64,000 bases of DNA from Andreprevotia lacus DSM 23236 (GTDB lineage: Bacteria; Pseudomonadota; Gammaproteobacteria; Burkholderiales; Chitinibacteraceae), in assembly GCF_900176275.1 (NCBI RefSeq), contig NZ_FWXD01000010.1, positions 1-64,000 of the forward strand, written 5' to 3'. Under the pieces are notes generated by a model. It was not told the origin of the DNA. It saw only the letters and a program-made list of their open reading frames with translations, and made no database searches. Below, piece after piece: positions 54,658 through 63,171 of the stretch (positions are counted from its first letter, which is position 1; every line of letters starts with the position of its first letter). A program made the position numbers and the translations under genes.

Positions 54658-55602
54658 TTATTGCAATACTTTGAGTAACTGCTCCACCACCCACGGTGAT
54701 GGCACGCTGGTGTTGCGATGGCTGGCAAACACGAAATTGTCGGCCATGGTTTCTTCCGGGTGGATCAGGTAGCCGGTATTCATGCCGGTCTTTTTCAGGA
54801 AGGCCGGCGTTTGTTCCGGGTCTATCAGTTGCAGTGCCTTGCCGTCGCGCACGGCGGTGCTGCGCCCGTCGCTGGTGCTGACTTGCAGCAGTCGCATCAC
54901 CAGACCGTCGAAAAAGTTCTCCTTGCCCTTGGGTATGTGGCCCAGCGTACTGAACAGCATCGGTGTGTAGCGCGCTGAATGACCATCGATGGTCAGCTCG
55001 ATGCAATAGCTGGCATTGCGCGGCTCGTCCGGGTTGCTGATGCGCGAAGCTTCGATTTCAGGCGGCACGCTCAGCAAGGGGCAGGGCGTGTAGCCGATGA
55101 TGGCGTAGGCGCGCTCGCGCAGCTGACGGTCGTGCCGGCTCAGCACATGGAACAGCTCGTGGCGGATTTCATCCTCCAGCTCACGATCCGGTTTGCCGAC
55201 ATCGCTGCTGCTGAGAAAGATGCCGTTGCCGCGCGTGTAGGCCGCGTTGCCCTCTTCGCGCCCAGAGGTCTTGAACAGCATGATCTCGCCGGGTGGCTTG
55301 AGTTTGAACGCGGCAACATCGTTGTGTATGCGCGCCAGCATGGGCAGCAGTCGTTGCAACTCGGCCTTATCCCAGTCCTGCACCTCATTACCCTGTGCTG
55401 CGCTGAAGGCGGCAGCGCTGAGCGGTCGATCCAGCTTGAGCTTGGCCTGCCGCTCGTAAGCCGAAGTCTGGCTGGCATACTCGTCCAGCTTGCCCAGGAT
55501 GGCTTGCCCCTCGCGTTGGCTACCAAAACGCAGCACCACATCATTGGCGAATGTGGCAGTGCTGATGGCAAGTAGCAGCAGGGCGGCAAGGGGGCGGCGC
55601 AT
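54658..55602 (-). CDS. Exported protein with HExxH motif, putative zinc peptidase
   Basis: The 314-residue precursor starts MRRPLAALLLLAISTATFAN (signal peptide, cut near residue 20). A single HELFH motif (H148, E149, H152) sits in DEIRHELFHVLSRH, the core of a zincin active site. Candidate third ligands are H157 or acidic residues near NPDEP (191-195). I do not recognise the family. The preceding region is helical and the following region has strands. It is transcribed away from cysM and upstream of the pentapeptide gene. Confidence 0.6.
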   Translation of the reverse strand: MRRPLAALLLLAISTATFANDVVLRFGSQREGQAILGKLDEYASQTSAYERQAKLKLDRPLSAAAFSAAQGNEVQDWDKAELQRLLPMLARIHNDVAAFKLKPPGEIMLFKTSGREEGNAAYTRGNGIFLSSSDVGKPDRELEDEIRHELFHVLSRHDRQLRERAYAIIGYTPCPLLSVPPEIEASRISNPDEPRNASYCIELTIDGHSARYTPMLFSTLGHIPKGKENFFDGLVMRLLQVSTSDGRSTAVRDGKALQLIDPEQTPAFLKKTGMNTGYLIHPEETMADNFVFASHRNTSVPSPWVVEQLLKVLQ

Positions 55603-55740
55603 GAGGTCTATCCGTGGGGTGGGTATGTCTTTGTGCCTGAATGCGTGCTGACGGGCAAGTTTTCACTGATGTGGGCCAATCGACATGGTCAGGTGTTCTC
55701 TGGTCGCAGGCGGGCTGTTGCTGCGCGTATAATCGCAGCC

Positions 55741-56643
55741 ATGACCACGCCCACATCCCTCCCCGAATTCAAGACGCTTGAAGACTTTGTCGGCAATACG
55801 CCGCTGGTCAGGCTCAAGCGTCTGCCCGGCAATACGTCCAACACCATCCTCGTCAAGCTCGAAGGCAACAACCCGGCCGGCTCGGTAAAAGACCGCCCGG
55901 CGCTGAGCATGATCCGCCATGCGCAGGCGCGCGGCACCATCAAGCCCGGTGATACGCTGATCGAGGCCACCAGTGGCAATACCGGCATCGCGCTGGCGAT
56001 GGCGGCGGCAATGATGGGCTATCGCATGGTGTTGATCATGCCGGCCAGCTCCAGCGTCGAACGGGTGCAGAGCATGAAGGCGTATGGTGCCGAGGTGATT
56101 CTGGTTGAAGGCATGGAAGTGGCGCGTGATCTGGCCATGACCATGGTGGCGCAGGGGCAGGGCATCGTGCTGGATCAGTTTGCCAACCCGGACAACCCGC
56201 TGGCGCACTTTGAGACCACCGGCCCGGAAATCTGGCGCGATACCGCCGGCACCATCACGCATTTTGTCTCCAGCATGGGTACGACGGGCACCATCATGGG
56301 CACTGGCCGTTACCTGAAAGAAATGAATCCGGATGTCCAGATTGTCGGCGTGCAGCCCATGGATGGCGCGAGCATTCCCGGCATCCGCAAATGGCCGGTG
56401 GAATACGTGCCGGCGATCTGCGATTTCAGCAAGATCGACCGCATGCTGGAGGTGAGCCAGCCCGAGGCCGAAGAAATGGCCCGCCGTCTGGCGCGCGAGG
56501 AAGGCATTTTTGCCGGTATTTCGTCCGGAGGGGCGCTGGCGGCGGCGCTGGCGTTGTCAAAGACGGTGGAAAACGCGGTGATCGTGTCCATCGTGTGTGA
56601 TCGTGGTGATCGCTATCTGTCCACCGGGGTGTTTCCGGCATGA
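55741..56643 (+). CDS. cysM: Cysteine synthase B
   Basis: CysM forms L-cysteine from O-acetylserine and sulfide or thiosulfate using pyridoxal phosphate. The 300-residue protein starts MTTPTSLPEFKTLEDFVGNT. The PLP lysine is K50 in NNPAGSVKDRPAL, the asparagine loop is EATSGNTGIALA, and phosphate-binding GTTGT lies in SSMGTTGTIMGTGRYLKE. Length and the FVGNTPLVRL start favour CysM over CysK. The ATG at 55741 is used; a longer reading upstream overlaps the promoter region of the divergent gene. It overlaps the SemiSWEET gene by ATGA. Confidence 0.94.
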   Translation: MTTPTSLPEFKTLEDFVGNTPLVRLKRLPGNTSNTILVKLEGNNPAGSVKDRPALSMIRHAQARGTIKPGDTLIEATSGNTGIALAMAAAMMGYRMVLIMPASSSVERVQSMKAYGAEVILVEGMEVARDLAMTMVAQGQGIVLDQFANPDNPLAHFETTGPEIWRDTAGTITHFVSSMGTTGTIMGTGRYLKEMNPDVQIVGVQPMDGASIPGIRKWPVEYVPAICDFSKIDRMLEVSQPEAEEMARRLAREEGIFAGISSGGALAAALALSKTVENAVIVSIVCDRGDRYLSTGVFPA

Positions 56644-56975
56644 ACCTGGTCGACCTGCTGGGCCTGATGGCCGGCGCCTGTACCACGGCAGCCTTCGTGC
56701 CGCAGGTGATCATGGTCTGGCGTACGCGCTCGGCCAAGGATATTTCGTTGGGCATGTACTGCTTGTTCGTATCCGGGGTGTTCATGTGGCTGGTGTACGG
56801 CATTCTGGCCAATGCCATGCCGGTGATCGTCGCCAATGCCATCACCCTGGTGTTGGCGGCCAGTGTGCTGGTCATGAAGCTGCGCTTTGACCGCATTGCG
56901 GCCGAGGTCGAGCTGGAAATGCACAAGCTCACCGCCAAGGTGGCTGACTCCTTCGAAACGGACCGCGCACCATGA
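56640..56975 (+). CDS. SemiSWEET-type transporter
   Basis: The 111-residue protein has one three-helix PQ-loop bundle (about 5-85): FVPQVIMVWRTRSAKDISLG contains the PQ motif and the typical K-D-I-S segment. Proteins of this kind work as homodimers moving sugars across the inner membrane. A charged helical tail (about 85-111) is longer than in many SemiSWEETs. It overlaps cysM and the PHP gene by ATGA. The substrate is not known; bacterial examples carry sucrose or glucose. Confidence 0.82.
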   Translation: MNLVDLLGLMAGACTTAAFVPQVIMVWRTRSAKDISLGMYCLFVSGVFMWLVYGILANAMPVIVANAITLVLAASVLVMKLRFDRIAAEVELEMHKLTAKVADSFETDRAP

Positions 56976-57814
56976 CCACGCCTGTTGATCTGCATTGTCA
57001 TTCCAACGTATCGGACGGCCTGCTGCCGCCGCGCGAAGTGGTGCGCAAAGCGGCAGGGCGCGGCTGCAAAATGCTGGCGCTGACCGACCATGACGATACG
57101 CGCGGCTTGGCCGATGCGGCCGATGAAGCGGCGCTGCTGGGCGTGCAGTTCGTCAATGGCGTCGAGGTGTCGGTGAGCTGGGGCAAGCACACCCTGCATA
57201 TCGTTGGCCTGGGCTTTGACCCGGCCCACCCGGCGATTGCCGAGGGGCTGGCGACGGTGCGTGCCGGTCGCTACGAGCGCGCGCAACGCATGAGCGACTC
57301 GCTGGCCAAGGTGGGCATCGAGGGGGCAATGGAGGGCGCGCAGCGCCACGCCGACAATCCCGAAATCCTCAGCCGTACCCACTTTGCGCGTTTTCTGGTG
57401 GAAACCGGCCGCTGCAAGGACACCAAGAGCGTGTTCCACAAATATCTGGTGCGCGGCAAGCCCGGCTATGTCGAGCACGAATGGGCGCGCTTGCACGACG
57501 CGGTAGAGTGGATACGTGCCGCCGGCGGCGTGGCGGTGCTGGCGCACCCGGCGCGCTATGACATGGGCAACGAGACCATGCGCGTGCTGCTGACCGAGTT
57601 CAAGCGGCTGGGCGGCGAGGGTATCGAGGTGGTGTCCGGCGTGCATGGTGTGCACGAGGCGGCACGCTTTGGCCGGCTGGCGCAAGAGTTCGGCTATCTG
57701 GCCTCCAGTGGCACCGATTTCCATGCCACTGGCGAGGGCGCGCGCGACCCTGGCCTGAACCCCGATCTGCCCGATGGCTGCACGCCGGTCTGGTCGCGCT
57801 GGATGACGGCCTGA
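56972..57814 (+). CDS. PHP-domain nucleoside bisphosphate phosphatase (YciV/RNase AM-like)
   Basis: The 280-residue protein has the PHP motifs VDLHCHSNVSDG (metal histidines at start), LALTDHDDTRG, NGVEVSVSWG and, near the C-terminus, ASGTDFHATGE. This order is that of the YciV/RNase AM group, which trims 5' ends of RNA or hydrolyses 3',5'-bisphosphonucleotides. It overlaps both neighbours (ATGA upstream, TGATG downstream), so SemiSWEET, phosphatase and reductase are translated together. E. coli keeps yciV near trp genes and yciO; yciO lies two genes downstream here. Confidence 0.88.
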   Translation: MTTPVDLHCHSNVSDGLLPPREVVRKAAGRGCKMLALTDHDDTRGLADAADEAALLGVQFVNGVEVSVSWGKHTLHIVGLGFDPAHPAIAEGLATVRAGRYERAQRMSDSLAKVGIEGAMEGAQRHADNPEILSRTHFARFLVETGRCKDTKSVFHKYLVRGKPGYVEHEWARLHDAVEWIRAAGGVAVLAHPARYDMGNETMRVLLTEFKRLGGEGIEVVSGVHGVHEAARFGRLAQEFGYLASSGTDFHATGEGARDPGLNPDLPDGCTPVWSRWMTA

Positions 57815-58332
57815 TGCTGGTCAGCCTGTATATCGCGACCTCGATCGACGGCCATATTGCCGGCCGCGATGGCGGACTCGACTGGCTGCCGGCGATCCCG
57901 CTTGAGGGTGAAGACTACGGTTACGCCGCCTACTATGCCAGTATCGACGCACTGGTGATGGGCCGTTCAACCTATACGCAGGTGTGCGGCATGGGCGACT
58001 GGCCCTATGCCGGCAAGCAGACCCACGTTTACACGCACGGCCAGCTGCAGACCGGCCGCGATGATGTTGCATGCACCGATCTGCCACCGGCGCAATTGCT
58101 GGCCCGGCTGCAGGCTGCCGGGCACCGCAAGGTGTGGCTGATGGGCGGCGCCAACACGGTGCGGCAATGGCTGGAAGATGGCCTGGTCGATGAAATCATC
58201 CTGACCCTGGTGCCGGTGGTGCTGGGCGAAGGTGTTCCGCTGTTCTCCGGCGTGCCGTTCAGCCGCTGGCAACTGGCATCCAGCCGGCAATTTGCCGACG
58301 GACTGGTGCAACTGCATTACCTGAAATCCTGA
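57814..58332 (+). CDS. RibD-C/dihydrofolate reductase-like protein
   Basis: The 172-residue protein begins MLVSLYIATSIDGHIAGRDG and has the DHFR-fold pattern of RibD C-terminal reductases: GRSTYTQV near residue 50, VWLMGGANTVRQWLEDGLVD in the NADP-binding region and IILTLVPVVLGEGVPLFSG. Members reduce pterin- or riboflavin-related substrates, but this one's substrate is unknown. It starts on the last base of the PHP gene stop codon. Confidence 0.8.
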   Translation: MLVSLYIATSIDGHIAGRDGGLDWLPAIPLEGEDYGYAAYYASIDALVMGRSTYTQVCGMGDWPYAGKQTHVYTHGQLQTGRDDVACTDLPPAQLLARLQAAGHRKVWLMGGANTVRQWLEDGLVDEIILTLVPVVLGEGVPLFSGVPFSRWQLASSRQFADGLVQLHYLKS

Positions 58333-58342
58333 GGACATCCGC

Positions 58343-58966
58343 TTGTCGCAGTTTTTTGCCATACACCCCGAAACGCCGCAGGCACGCCTGATCAAACAGG
58401 CCGTGGAAATCATCCGCAAGGGCGGCCTGGTGGTGTACCCCACCGACTCTTGTTATGCGCTGGGTTGCCAGCTCGACAACAAGGACGCGCTGGAGCGCAT
58501 CAAGCGCATCCGCAAGCTGGACGACAAGCACCACTTCACGCTGGTGTGCCACGATCTGTCGCAGCTGGGCCAATATGCGCAGGTGGATAACCGAACCTAT
58601 CGCATGCTGAAAGCAGCCACGCCGGGCAGCTATACCTTCATCCTGCGCGCCACCAAGGATGTGCCACGCCGTGTCTGGCATCCGAAAAAGCAGACCATCG
58701 GCCTGCGCGTGCCCGATCACCCGGTGGTGCTGGCGCTGCTGGAGGAACTGGGTGAGCCGCTGCTGTCCAGTACCTTGCTGCTGCCCGACGAAACCGAGCC
58801 GCTGACCGATGCGTGGAGCATACGCGAGCGGCTGGAGCATGAAGTCGATCTGGTCATCGATGGTGGCTTCTGCGGCATGGACCCGACCACGGTGGTGGAT
58901 TTATCCGAGGACTACCCCCATGTAATCCGCCAGGGCTGCGGTTCGCTTGCGCCTTTCGGCCTTTGA
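58343..58966 (+). CDS. YciO/Sua5/YrdC-family L-threonylcarbamoyladenylate synthase-like protein
   Basis: The 207-residue protein carries the YrdC fold: GGLVVYPTDSCYALGC near residue 30, IKRIRKLDDKHHFTLVCHDL and TPGSYTFILRATKDVP. The TTG start at 58343 is chosen because GAGGA lies 7 bases upstream and no nearby in-frame ATG fits. The 207-residue length and sequence style are those of YciO, whose role is less certain than that of TsaC/Sua5, which makes the threonylcarbamoyl-AMP for tRNA t6A37. It follows the reductase gene by 10 bases. Confidence 0.87.
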   Translation: MSQFFAIHPETPQARLIKQAVEIIRKGGLVVYPTDSCYALGCQLDNKDALERIKRIRKLDDKHHFTLVCHDLSQLGQYAQVDNRTYRMLKAATPGSYTFILRATKDVPRRVWHPKKQTIGLRVPDHPVVLALLEELGEPLLSSTLLLPDETEPLTDAWSIRERLEHEVDLVIDGGFCGMDPTTVVDLSEDYPHVIRQGCGSLAPFGL

Positions 58967-58992
58967 CCCGCGCCGTTTCAACAGGACATATC

Positions 58993-59679
58993 ATGGGCAG
59001 TACAGACATCAGCAGCATCATTTCCAATATCTGCATCTGGGCAATTCCAGTGCTGTTTGCCATTACCGTGCACGAGGCCGCGCACGGCTACGTCGCACGA
59101 CATTTCGGCGATGACACCGCGTGGAAGCTCGGTCGCATTTCGCTCAATCCGCTCAAGCACATCGATCCGATCGGTACCATTGCGCTGCCTTTGCTGTTTC
59201 TTGTCCTGCCAGGCAGCTTCATGTTTGGCTATGCCAAGCCAGTGCCCGTACGTTTCAGTCGTTTGCGCAACCCGAAAGGCGATATGTTCTGGGTTGCGAT
59301 TGCCGGCCCGCTGGCCAACTTCCTCATGGCGCTGTTCTGGGGGGCAATGGTGTGGATTGCTGTGCACTCCGGTGGCTTTGGGCTTGCTACTGCGCTGTGG
59401 CAAATGGCCGCAGCCGGCGTGTACATCAATTTGAGTCTGATGATGTTGAATTTGCTCCCGATTCCGCCTCTGGATGGAGGTCGTGTCCTTGTGTCCTTGT
59501 TGCCCCACCGTCAAGCCGAGTTACTATCCAGGATTGAGCCCTATGGCTTCTTCATCCTGATCGGCTTGATGATCATGAAGGTATTGGGCGTTATCCTCTG
59601 GCCAATGATGCTGAGCGGATTTACCGTTATTGGCGCTATTTTCCAACTACCCATCGAGTTATTGGTTCCGCGATTCTGA
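58993..59679 (+). CDS. Site-2 protease family (M50) membrane protein
   Basis: The 228-residue protein has HEAAHGYVARHFGDD near residue 22 (zinc HExxH in the first helix) and NLLPIPPLDGGRVLVSLLPH near residue 150, the catalytic DG. There are no PDZ domains, so it is the minimal M50B type rather than a second RseP. About five helices are predicted. The ATG at 58993 follows ACAGGACA. Family members of this type sit before trpS in many proteobacteria. The substrate is unknown. Confidence 0.85.
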   Translation: MGSTDISSIISNICIWAIPVLFAITVHEAAHGYVARHFGDDTAWKLGRISLNPLKHIDPIGTIALPLLFLVLPGSFMFGYAKPVPVRFSRLRNPKGDMFWVAIAGPLANFLMALFWGAMVWIAVHSGGFGLATALWQMAAAGVYINLSLMMLNLLPIPPLDGGRVLVSLLPHRQAELLSRIEPYGFFILIGLMIMKVLGVILWPMMLSGFTVIGAIFQLPIELLVPRF

Positions 59680-59742
59680 TGCAAGGCGATGGCCTGCTAG
59701 AATGACACCTGTCTAGAACCACCCTATTTAGGATTTGAATAC

Positions 59743-60945
59743 ATGTTCCCCGATCGCGTTCTCTCCGGCATGCGCCCGACCGGCAAGCTGCACCTCGGTC
59801 ACTACCACGGCGTACTGAAGAACTGGGTCAAGCTGCAAAGCGAATACGAATGCCTGTTCATGGTGGCCGACTGGCATGCGCTGACCACCAGCTATGACGA
59901 CGTGAGCATCATCGAAAAGAGCGTGTGGGACATGGTGATCGACTGGGTGGCGGCCGGCGTGGACCCGGCGCAATCGGCCATTTTCATCCAGAGCCGCGTG
60001 CCCGAACATGCCGAGCTGCACCTGCTGCTGTCGATGATGACGCCGCTGTCGTGGCTGGAGCGGGTGCCGACCTACAAGGACCAGATCGACAAGCTGTCGC
60101 ACAAGGATCTGGGCATGTATGGCTTCCTGGGCTATCCGGTGCTGATGAGCGCGGACATCCTGCTGTATCGCGGCAATCTGGTGCCGGTGGGCGAGGATCA
60201 GGTGCCGCATCTGGAAATCACCCGCGAAATCGCGCGCCGCTTCAACCACTTGTACGGCAAGGAAGTGGGCTTCGAAGAGAAGGCGCAGGCGGCCATCAAG
60301 AAAATGGGCGGCAAGAAGGGCAAGCTGTACGAAGAGCTGCGCACCCGCTACCAGCAGGCTGGCGACGTCGAGGCGCTGGAGGCTGGCCGTGCACTGCTGG
60401 CCGAGGCGCAGAACCTGAGCCATGGTGATACCGAGCGCCTGTTCGGCTACCTGGAAGGCGGCGGCAAGATGATCCTGCCGGAGTGCCAGCCGCTGCTGAC
60501 TGCTGCATCGCGCATGCCGGGGCTGGACGGGCAGAAGATGTCCAAGTCCTATGGCAACACCATCTCGCTGCGCGAAGATGCCGATACCGTGGCCAAAAAG
60601 ATCAAGGTGATGCCTACCGACCCGGCACGCGTGCGCCGCAACGATCCGGGCGATCCGGAAAAATGCCCGGTATGGCAGCTGCACCAGGTGTATTCAGATG
60701 ACAGCACGAAAAACTGGGTGGTGGAAGGCTGCAAGAGCGCCGGTATCGGTTGTATCGAGTGCAAGACCCCGGTGATCGAGGCCGTGCTGGCCGAGCAAAA
60801 GCCGATGTTCGAGCGTGCGCAGCCGTATCTGGAAGACCCGACACTGATCAAGAACATCGTGGCCGATGGCTGTGAGCGCGCGCGCGAGCTGGCGCGCGAG
60901 ACCATGCGCGACGTGCGCGAGGCCATGGGGCTGTCCTACACCTGA
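59743..60945 (+). CDS. trpS: Tryptophan--tRNA ligase
   Basis: TrpS charges tRNA-Trp. The 400-residue class I synthetase shows the HIGH-like motif PTGKLHLGHYHGVLKNW near residue 10 and KMSKS at QKMSKSYGNTISLRED near residue 265. The 400-residue length is the longer TrpS form with a C-terminal insertion (about 165-225, KKGKLYEELRTRYQQAGD). A TAGAAT box lies 39 bases upstream of the start codon. Two tandem hairpins with the same loop follow the stop. Confidence 0.96.
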   Translation: MFPDRVLSGMRPTGKLHLGHYHGVLKNWVKLQSEYECLFMVADWHALTTSYDDVSIIEKSVWDMVIDWVAAGVDPAQSAIFIQSRVPEHAELHLLLSMMTPLSWLERVPTYKDQIDKLSHKDLGMYGFLGYPVLMSADILLYRGNLVPVGEDQVPHLEITREIARRFNHLYGKEVGFEEKAQAAIKKMGGKKGKLYEELRTRYQQAGDVEALEAGRALLAEAQNLSHGDTERLFGYLEGGGKMILPECQPLLTAASRMPGLDGQKMSKSYGNTISLREDADTVAKKIKVMPTDPARVRRNDPGDPEKCPVWQLHQVYSDDSTKNWVVEGCKSAGIGCIECKTPVIEAVLAEQKPMFERAQPYLEDPTLIKNIVADGCERARELARETMRDVREAMGLSYT

Positions 60946-60953
60946 TGCCCTGC

Positions 60954-61006
60954 GGGCCGGTGTGAATATGCCGGCCCCAGGCCACGCGGCGGTGTGAATA
61001 CGCCGC
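60954..61006. repeat. Two tandem stem-loops with the same loop after trpS
   Basis: Hairpin 1 pairs GGGCCGG (60954-60960) with CCGGCCC (60971-60977). Hairpin 2 pairs GCGGCG (60986-60991) with CGCCGC (61001-61006). Both enclose GTGTGAATA, and the 16-base units CGGTGTGAATAYGCCG (60958-60973 and 60990-61005) differ at one base. The period is 32 bases. No T run follows. Confidence 0.6.
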
Positions 61007-61107
61007 ATGGCAGCGGCAACATTTGGTGTTAGCGTCATGTCGTATGCATGGGCTGCGTGGCCTGTGCGGCTGTTGCCGGTTGGCGCAGCCATCGACAAGG
61101 AAAAGTC

Positions 61108-61476
61108 ATGCGCGATACGCTGTTTCCCATCATCCTGATCATCTTCGGTGCCGGCTGGCTGGTAAGCGAGCTGCACCTGCTGCCCGATGCAAACTGGATC
61201 GTCATCCTCGGCCTGATTGCAGGCGGCATGGCCGTGCTGGTGGCCGAGGGGCTGAACCGCAGCAGCATCGTCACCGGCCCGCTGCTGATTGCCGGCGGCT
61301 TGGCTACCTTCGTGCATGACCACAACGAGATTGGCTGGCGCTTTTTGGTGCCGGTGTTGATGATGCTGTGGGGCTTGCTGTTGCTGCTGGGCCGCGCGCT
61401 TAATCTGCCCGAGCGTGTGCAGCGCATGCGCCGCCGCCGCATCCGCTGGGGTGAGGGCGACCTGCCCGACGCATGA
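61108..61476 (+). CDS. Small LiaI/LiaF-like transmembrane protein
   Basis: The 122-residue protein starts MRDTLFPIILIIFGAGWLVS and has four hydrophobic helices (about 5-20, 30-45, 55-70, 85-105) with short loops, then a strongly basic tail (RMRRRRIR). The pattern G-x-G-W-L and repeated bilobal helix pairs resemble the DUF5668/LiaI-LiaF-like membrane domain. Function is unknown. The ATG at 61108 follows AAGGAAAAG. Its stop overlaps the scpA start by ATGA. Confidence 0.62.
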   Translation: MRDTLFPIILIIFGAGWLVSELHLLPDANWIVILGLIAGGMAVLVAEGLNRSSIVTGPLLIAGGLATFVHDHNEIGWRFLVPVLMMLWGLLLLLGRALNLPERVQRMRRRRIRWGEGDLPDA

Positions 61477-62309
61477 GTGACGTAACCGAACTGCTGCCAG
61501 CATCCTCGGCCGCACCGCTGGCGCATGTGCTGGGCGAGCCGGTGAACGAGCTGCCGCTTGATCTCTATATTCCGCCCGACGCGCTGCGCGTGCTGCTCGA
61601 ATCGTTCGAGGGGCCGCTCGACCTGCTGCTGTACCTGATCCGCAAGCAGAACCTCGACATCCTCGATATCCCGATGGCCGAGGTCACGCGCCAGTACATG
61701 AAGTATATCGAGGCGATGAAGGCCAGCCAGCTTGAGCTGGCAGCCGAATACCTGCTCATGGCCGCAGTGCTGATCGAAATCAAATCCCGCCTGCTGCTAC
61801 CACGCCCGAGCGCCAGCGAAGACAACGAGAACGACCCGCGTGCCGAGCTGGTGCGCCGGCTGCTGGAATACGAGCAGATGAAGCTGGCCGCGTTCGAGCT
61901 GGACCAGTTGCCGCAGGCCGGGCGTGATTTCCAGGTGGTGGCGGTGCTGTTCGAGCGCGAAATGATCGTGCGCCTGCCTGATGTGAGCGCCGCCGATCTG
62001 CGCGCGGCCTGGCAGGGCATCCTCGCGCGCGCCAAGCGCAACCAGCATCACAAGATCGCCACCAGCGCGCTGTCGGTGCGCGAGCAGATGTCGGCCATTC
62101 TCAAGTTGTTGCAGGACGGGCGCTTTGCGCGTTTTGAAACGCTGTTCGATACCGCGCAGGGCATTCCACTGCTGGTGGTGACCTTCAGCGCGGTGCTGGA
62201 GCTGGTGAAGGAAAAGTACATTGTGGTCAGCCAGGACGAGGGCTTTGCCCCCATCTATGTGCGGCTGTCCAGTGCCGAAGAATCCCACGAGGCCATCCCG
62301 CTGCCATGA
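61473..62309 (+). CDS. scpA: Segregation and condensation protein A
   Basis: ScpA is the kleisin of the Smc-ScpA-ScpB condensin, which organises and segregates the chromosome. The 278-residue protein has the N-terminal SMC-binding segment [40 protein letters not shown] and the winged C-terminal domain with [18 protein letters not shown]. It starts at an ATGA overlap with the membrane protein and overlaps scpB by ATGA. No smc gene is in the window. Confidence 0.95.
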   Translation: MSDVTELLPASSAAPLAHVLGEPVNELPLDLYIPPDALRVLLESFEGPLDLLLYLIRKQNLDILDIPMAEVTRQYMKYIEAMKASQLELAAEYLLMAAVLIEIKSRLLLPRPSASEDNENDPRAELVRRLLEYEQMKLAAFELDQLPQAGRDFQVVAVLFEREMIVRLPDVSAADLRAAWQGILARAKRNQHHKIATSALSVREQMSAILKLLQDGRFARFETLFDTAQGIPLLVVTFSAVLELVKEKYIVVSQDEGFAPIYVRLSSAEESHEAIPLP

Positions 62310-62875
62310 GCGATGCCAAATACACCGACCGCGAGCTGGCCCACATCCGCATGGTGGTTGAAACTGCCTTGCTGACCGCGCAGGACCCGTTGTCGGTCAA
62401 CACGCTCAAGCGTTTGTTTGCCGACGAGCCGCCGGCCACGGTACTCAACGACCAGCTGGAGGCACTGCAAGGCGAATGGAGCGGGCGTGGCGTCGAACTG
62501 GTGCGGCTGGCATCGGGCTGGCGCTTTCGTGCCCGGCTGGAAATGCAGCCGCATCTGGACCGCCTGCAGCCGGAAAAACCGCCGCGTTACTCGCGCGCGG
62601 TAATGGAAACGCTGGCCATCGTCGCCTATCGCCAGCCGGTAACGCGCGGCGATATCGAAGAGATACGCGGCGTGACGGTTTCCAGTGCCATCATCCAGAC
62701 GCTGAAAGAGCGCGGCTGGCTGGAAGTGCTGGGCCACAAGGACGTGCCGGGCCGCCCCGAACTGCTGGGCACTACGCCGCAGTTTCTCGATGACCTTGGC
62801 CTGTCCAGGCTGAGCGAGTTGCCGCCACTGGCCGAATTGCAGGGCCTGGTATTGCCGGAATCCACTGCAGAATAG
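62306..62875 (+). CDS. scpB: Segregation and condensation protein B
   Basis: ScpB is the two-winged-helix KITE protein that dimerises and binds ScpA. The 189-residue protein includes [20 protein letters not shown] (first wing), [20 protein letters not shown] and [16 protein letters not shown], the most conserved block, then [18 protein letters not shown]. Length suits the family. It overlaps scpA by ATGA. An inverted repeat spans its stop codon region downstream. Confidence 0.95.
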   Translation: MSDAKYTDRELAHIRMVVETALLTAQDPLSVNTLKRLFADEPPATVLNDQLEALQGEWSGRGVELVRLASGWRFRARLEMQPHLDRLQPEKPPRYSRAVMETLAIVAYRQPVTRGDIEEIRGVTVSSAIIQTLKERGWLEVLGHKDVPGRPELLGTTPQFLDDLGLSRLSELPPLAELQGLVLPESTAE

Positions 62876-62876
62876 T

Positions 62877-62914
62877 GCAGTAAATTTTTATCTGATTTTA
62901 TTAGAATTTACTGC
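62877..62914. repeat. AT-rich inverted repeat after scpB
   Basis: GCAGTAAATT (62877-62886) and AATTTACTGC (62905-62914) are perfect 10-base complements around an AT-rich 18-base centre, starting 2 bases past the scpB stop. It may end the scpAB transcript or act as an operator in the AT-rich 296-base gap before the 63172 gene. Confidence 0.5.
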
Positions 62915-62998
62915 TGAATAATTGCATTGTATGTTTGCAGCAACAGCAGCTTGCCGTTTCTCACGCTAGTCCAGCGTCATTCACTCCCTCGGATAGAA

Positions 62999-63139
62999 TC
63001 ATTTGGCTTGTTTGCGGCTGGCCGCAGCAATTTCCACTTCATAAGCACCGTCAGTGTGCGGAAATTGCTGCATCGTCCATCCAGCCGGAACAGGCTTAAT
63101 CAATAACAGGCGGCCACCCACGAGCGATTCAATTGCCAT
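62999..63139 (-). CDS. Possible 46-residue protein of unknown function
   Basis: A short minus-strand frame begins MAIESLVGGRLLLIKPVPAG and ends ASRKQAK. Its codon use and amino-acid mix look protein-like. No clear ribosome binding site precedes the ATG, and the frame continues upstream to a possible TTG. The stretch is otherwise empty, so this is either a small gene, a decayed gene end or a chance frame. No family is recognised. Confidence 0.3.
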   Translation of the reverse strand: MAIESLVGGRLLLIKPVPAGWTMQQFPHTDGAYEVEIAAASRKQAK

Positions 63140-63171
63140 ACGCCGCTGCCAAATGATGAGGAGATGGTGTA

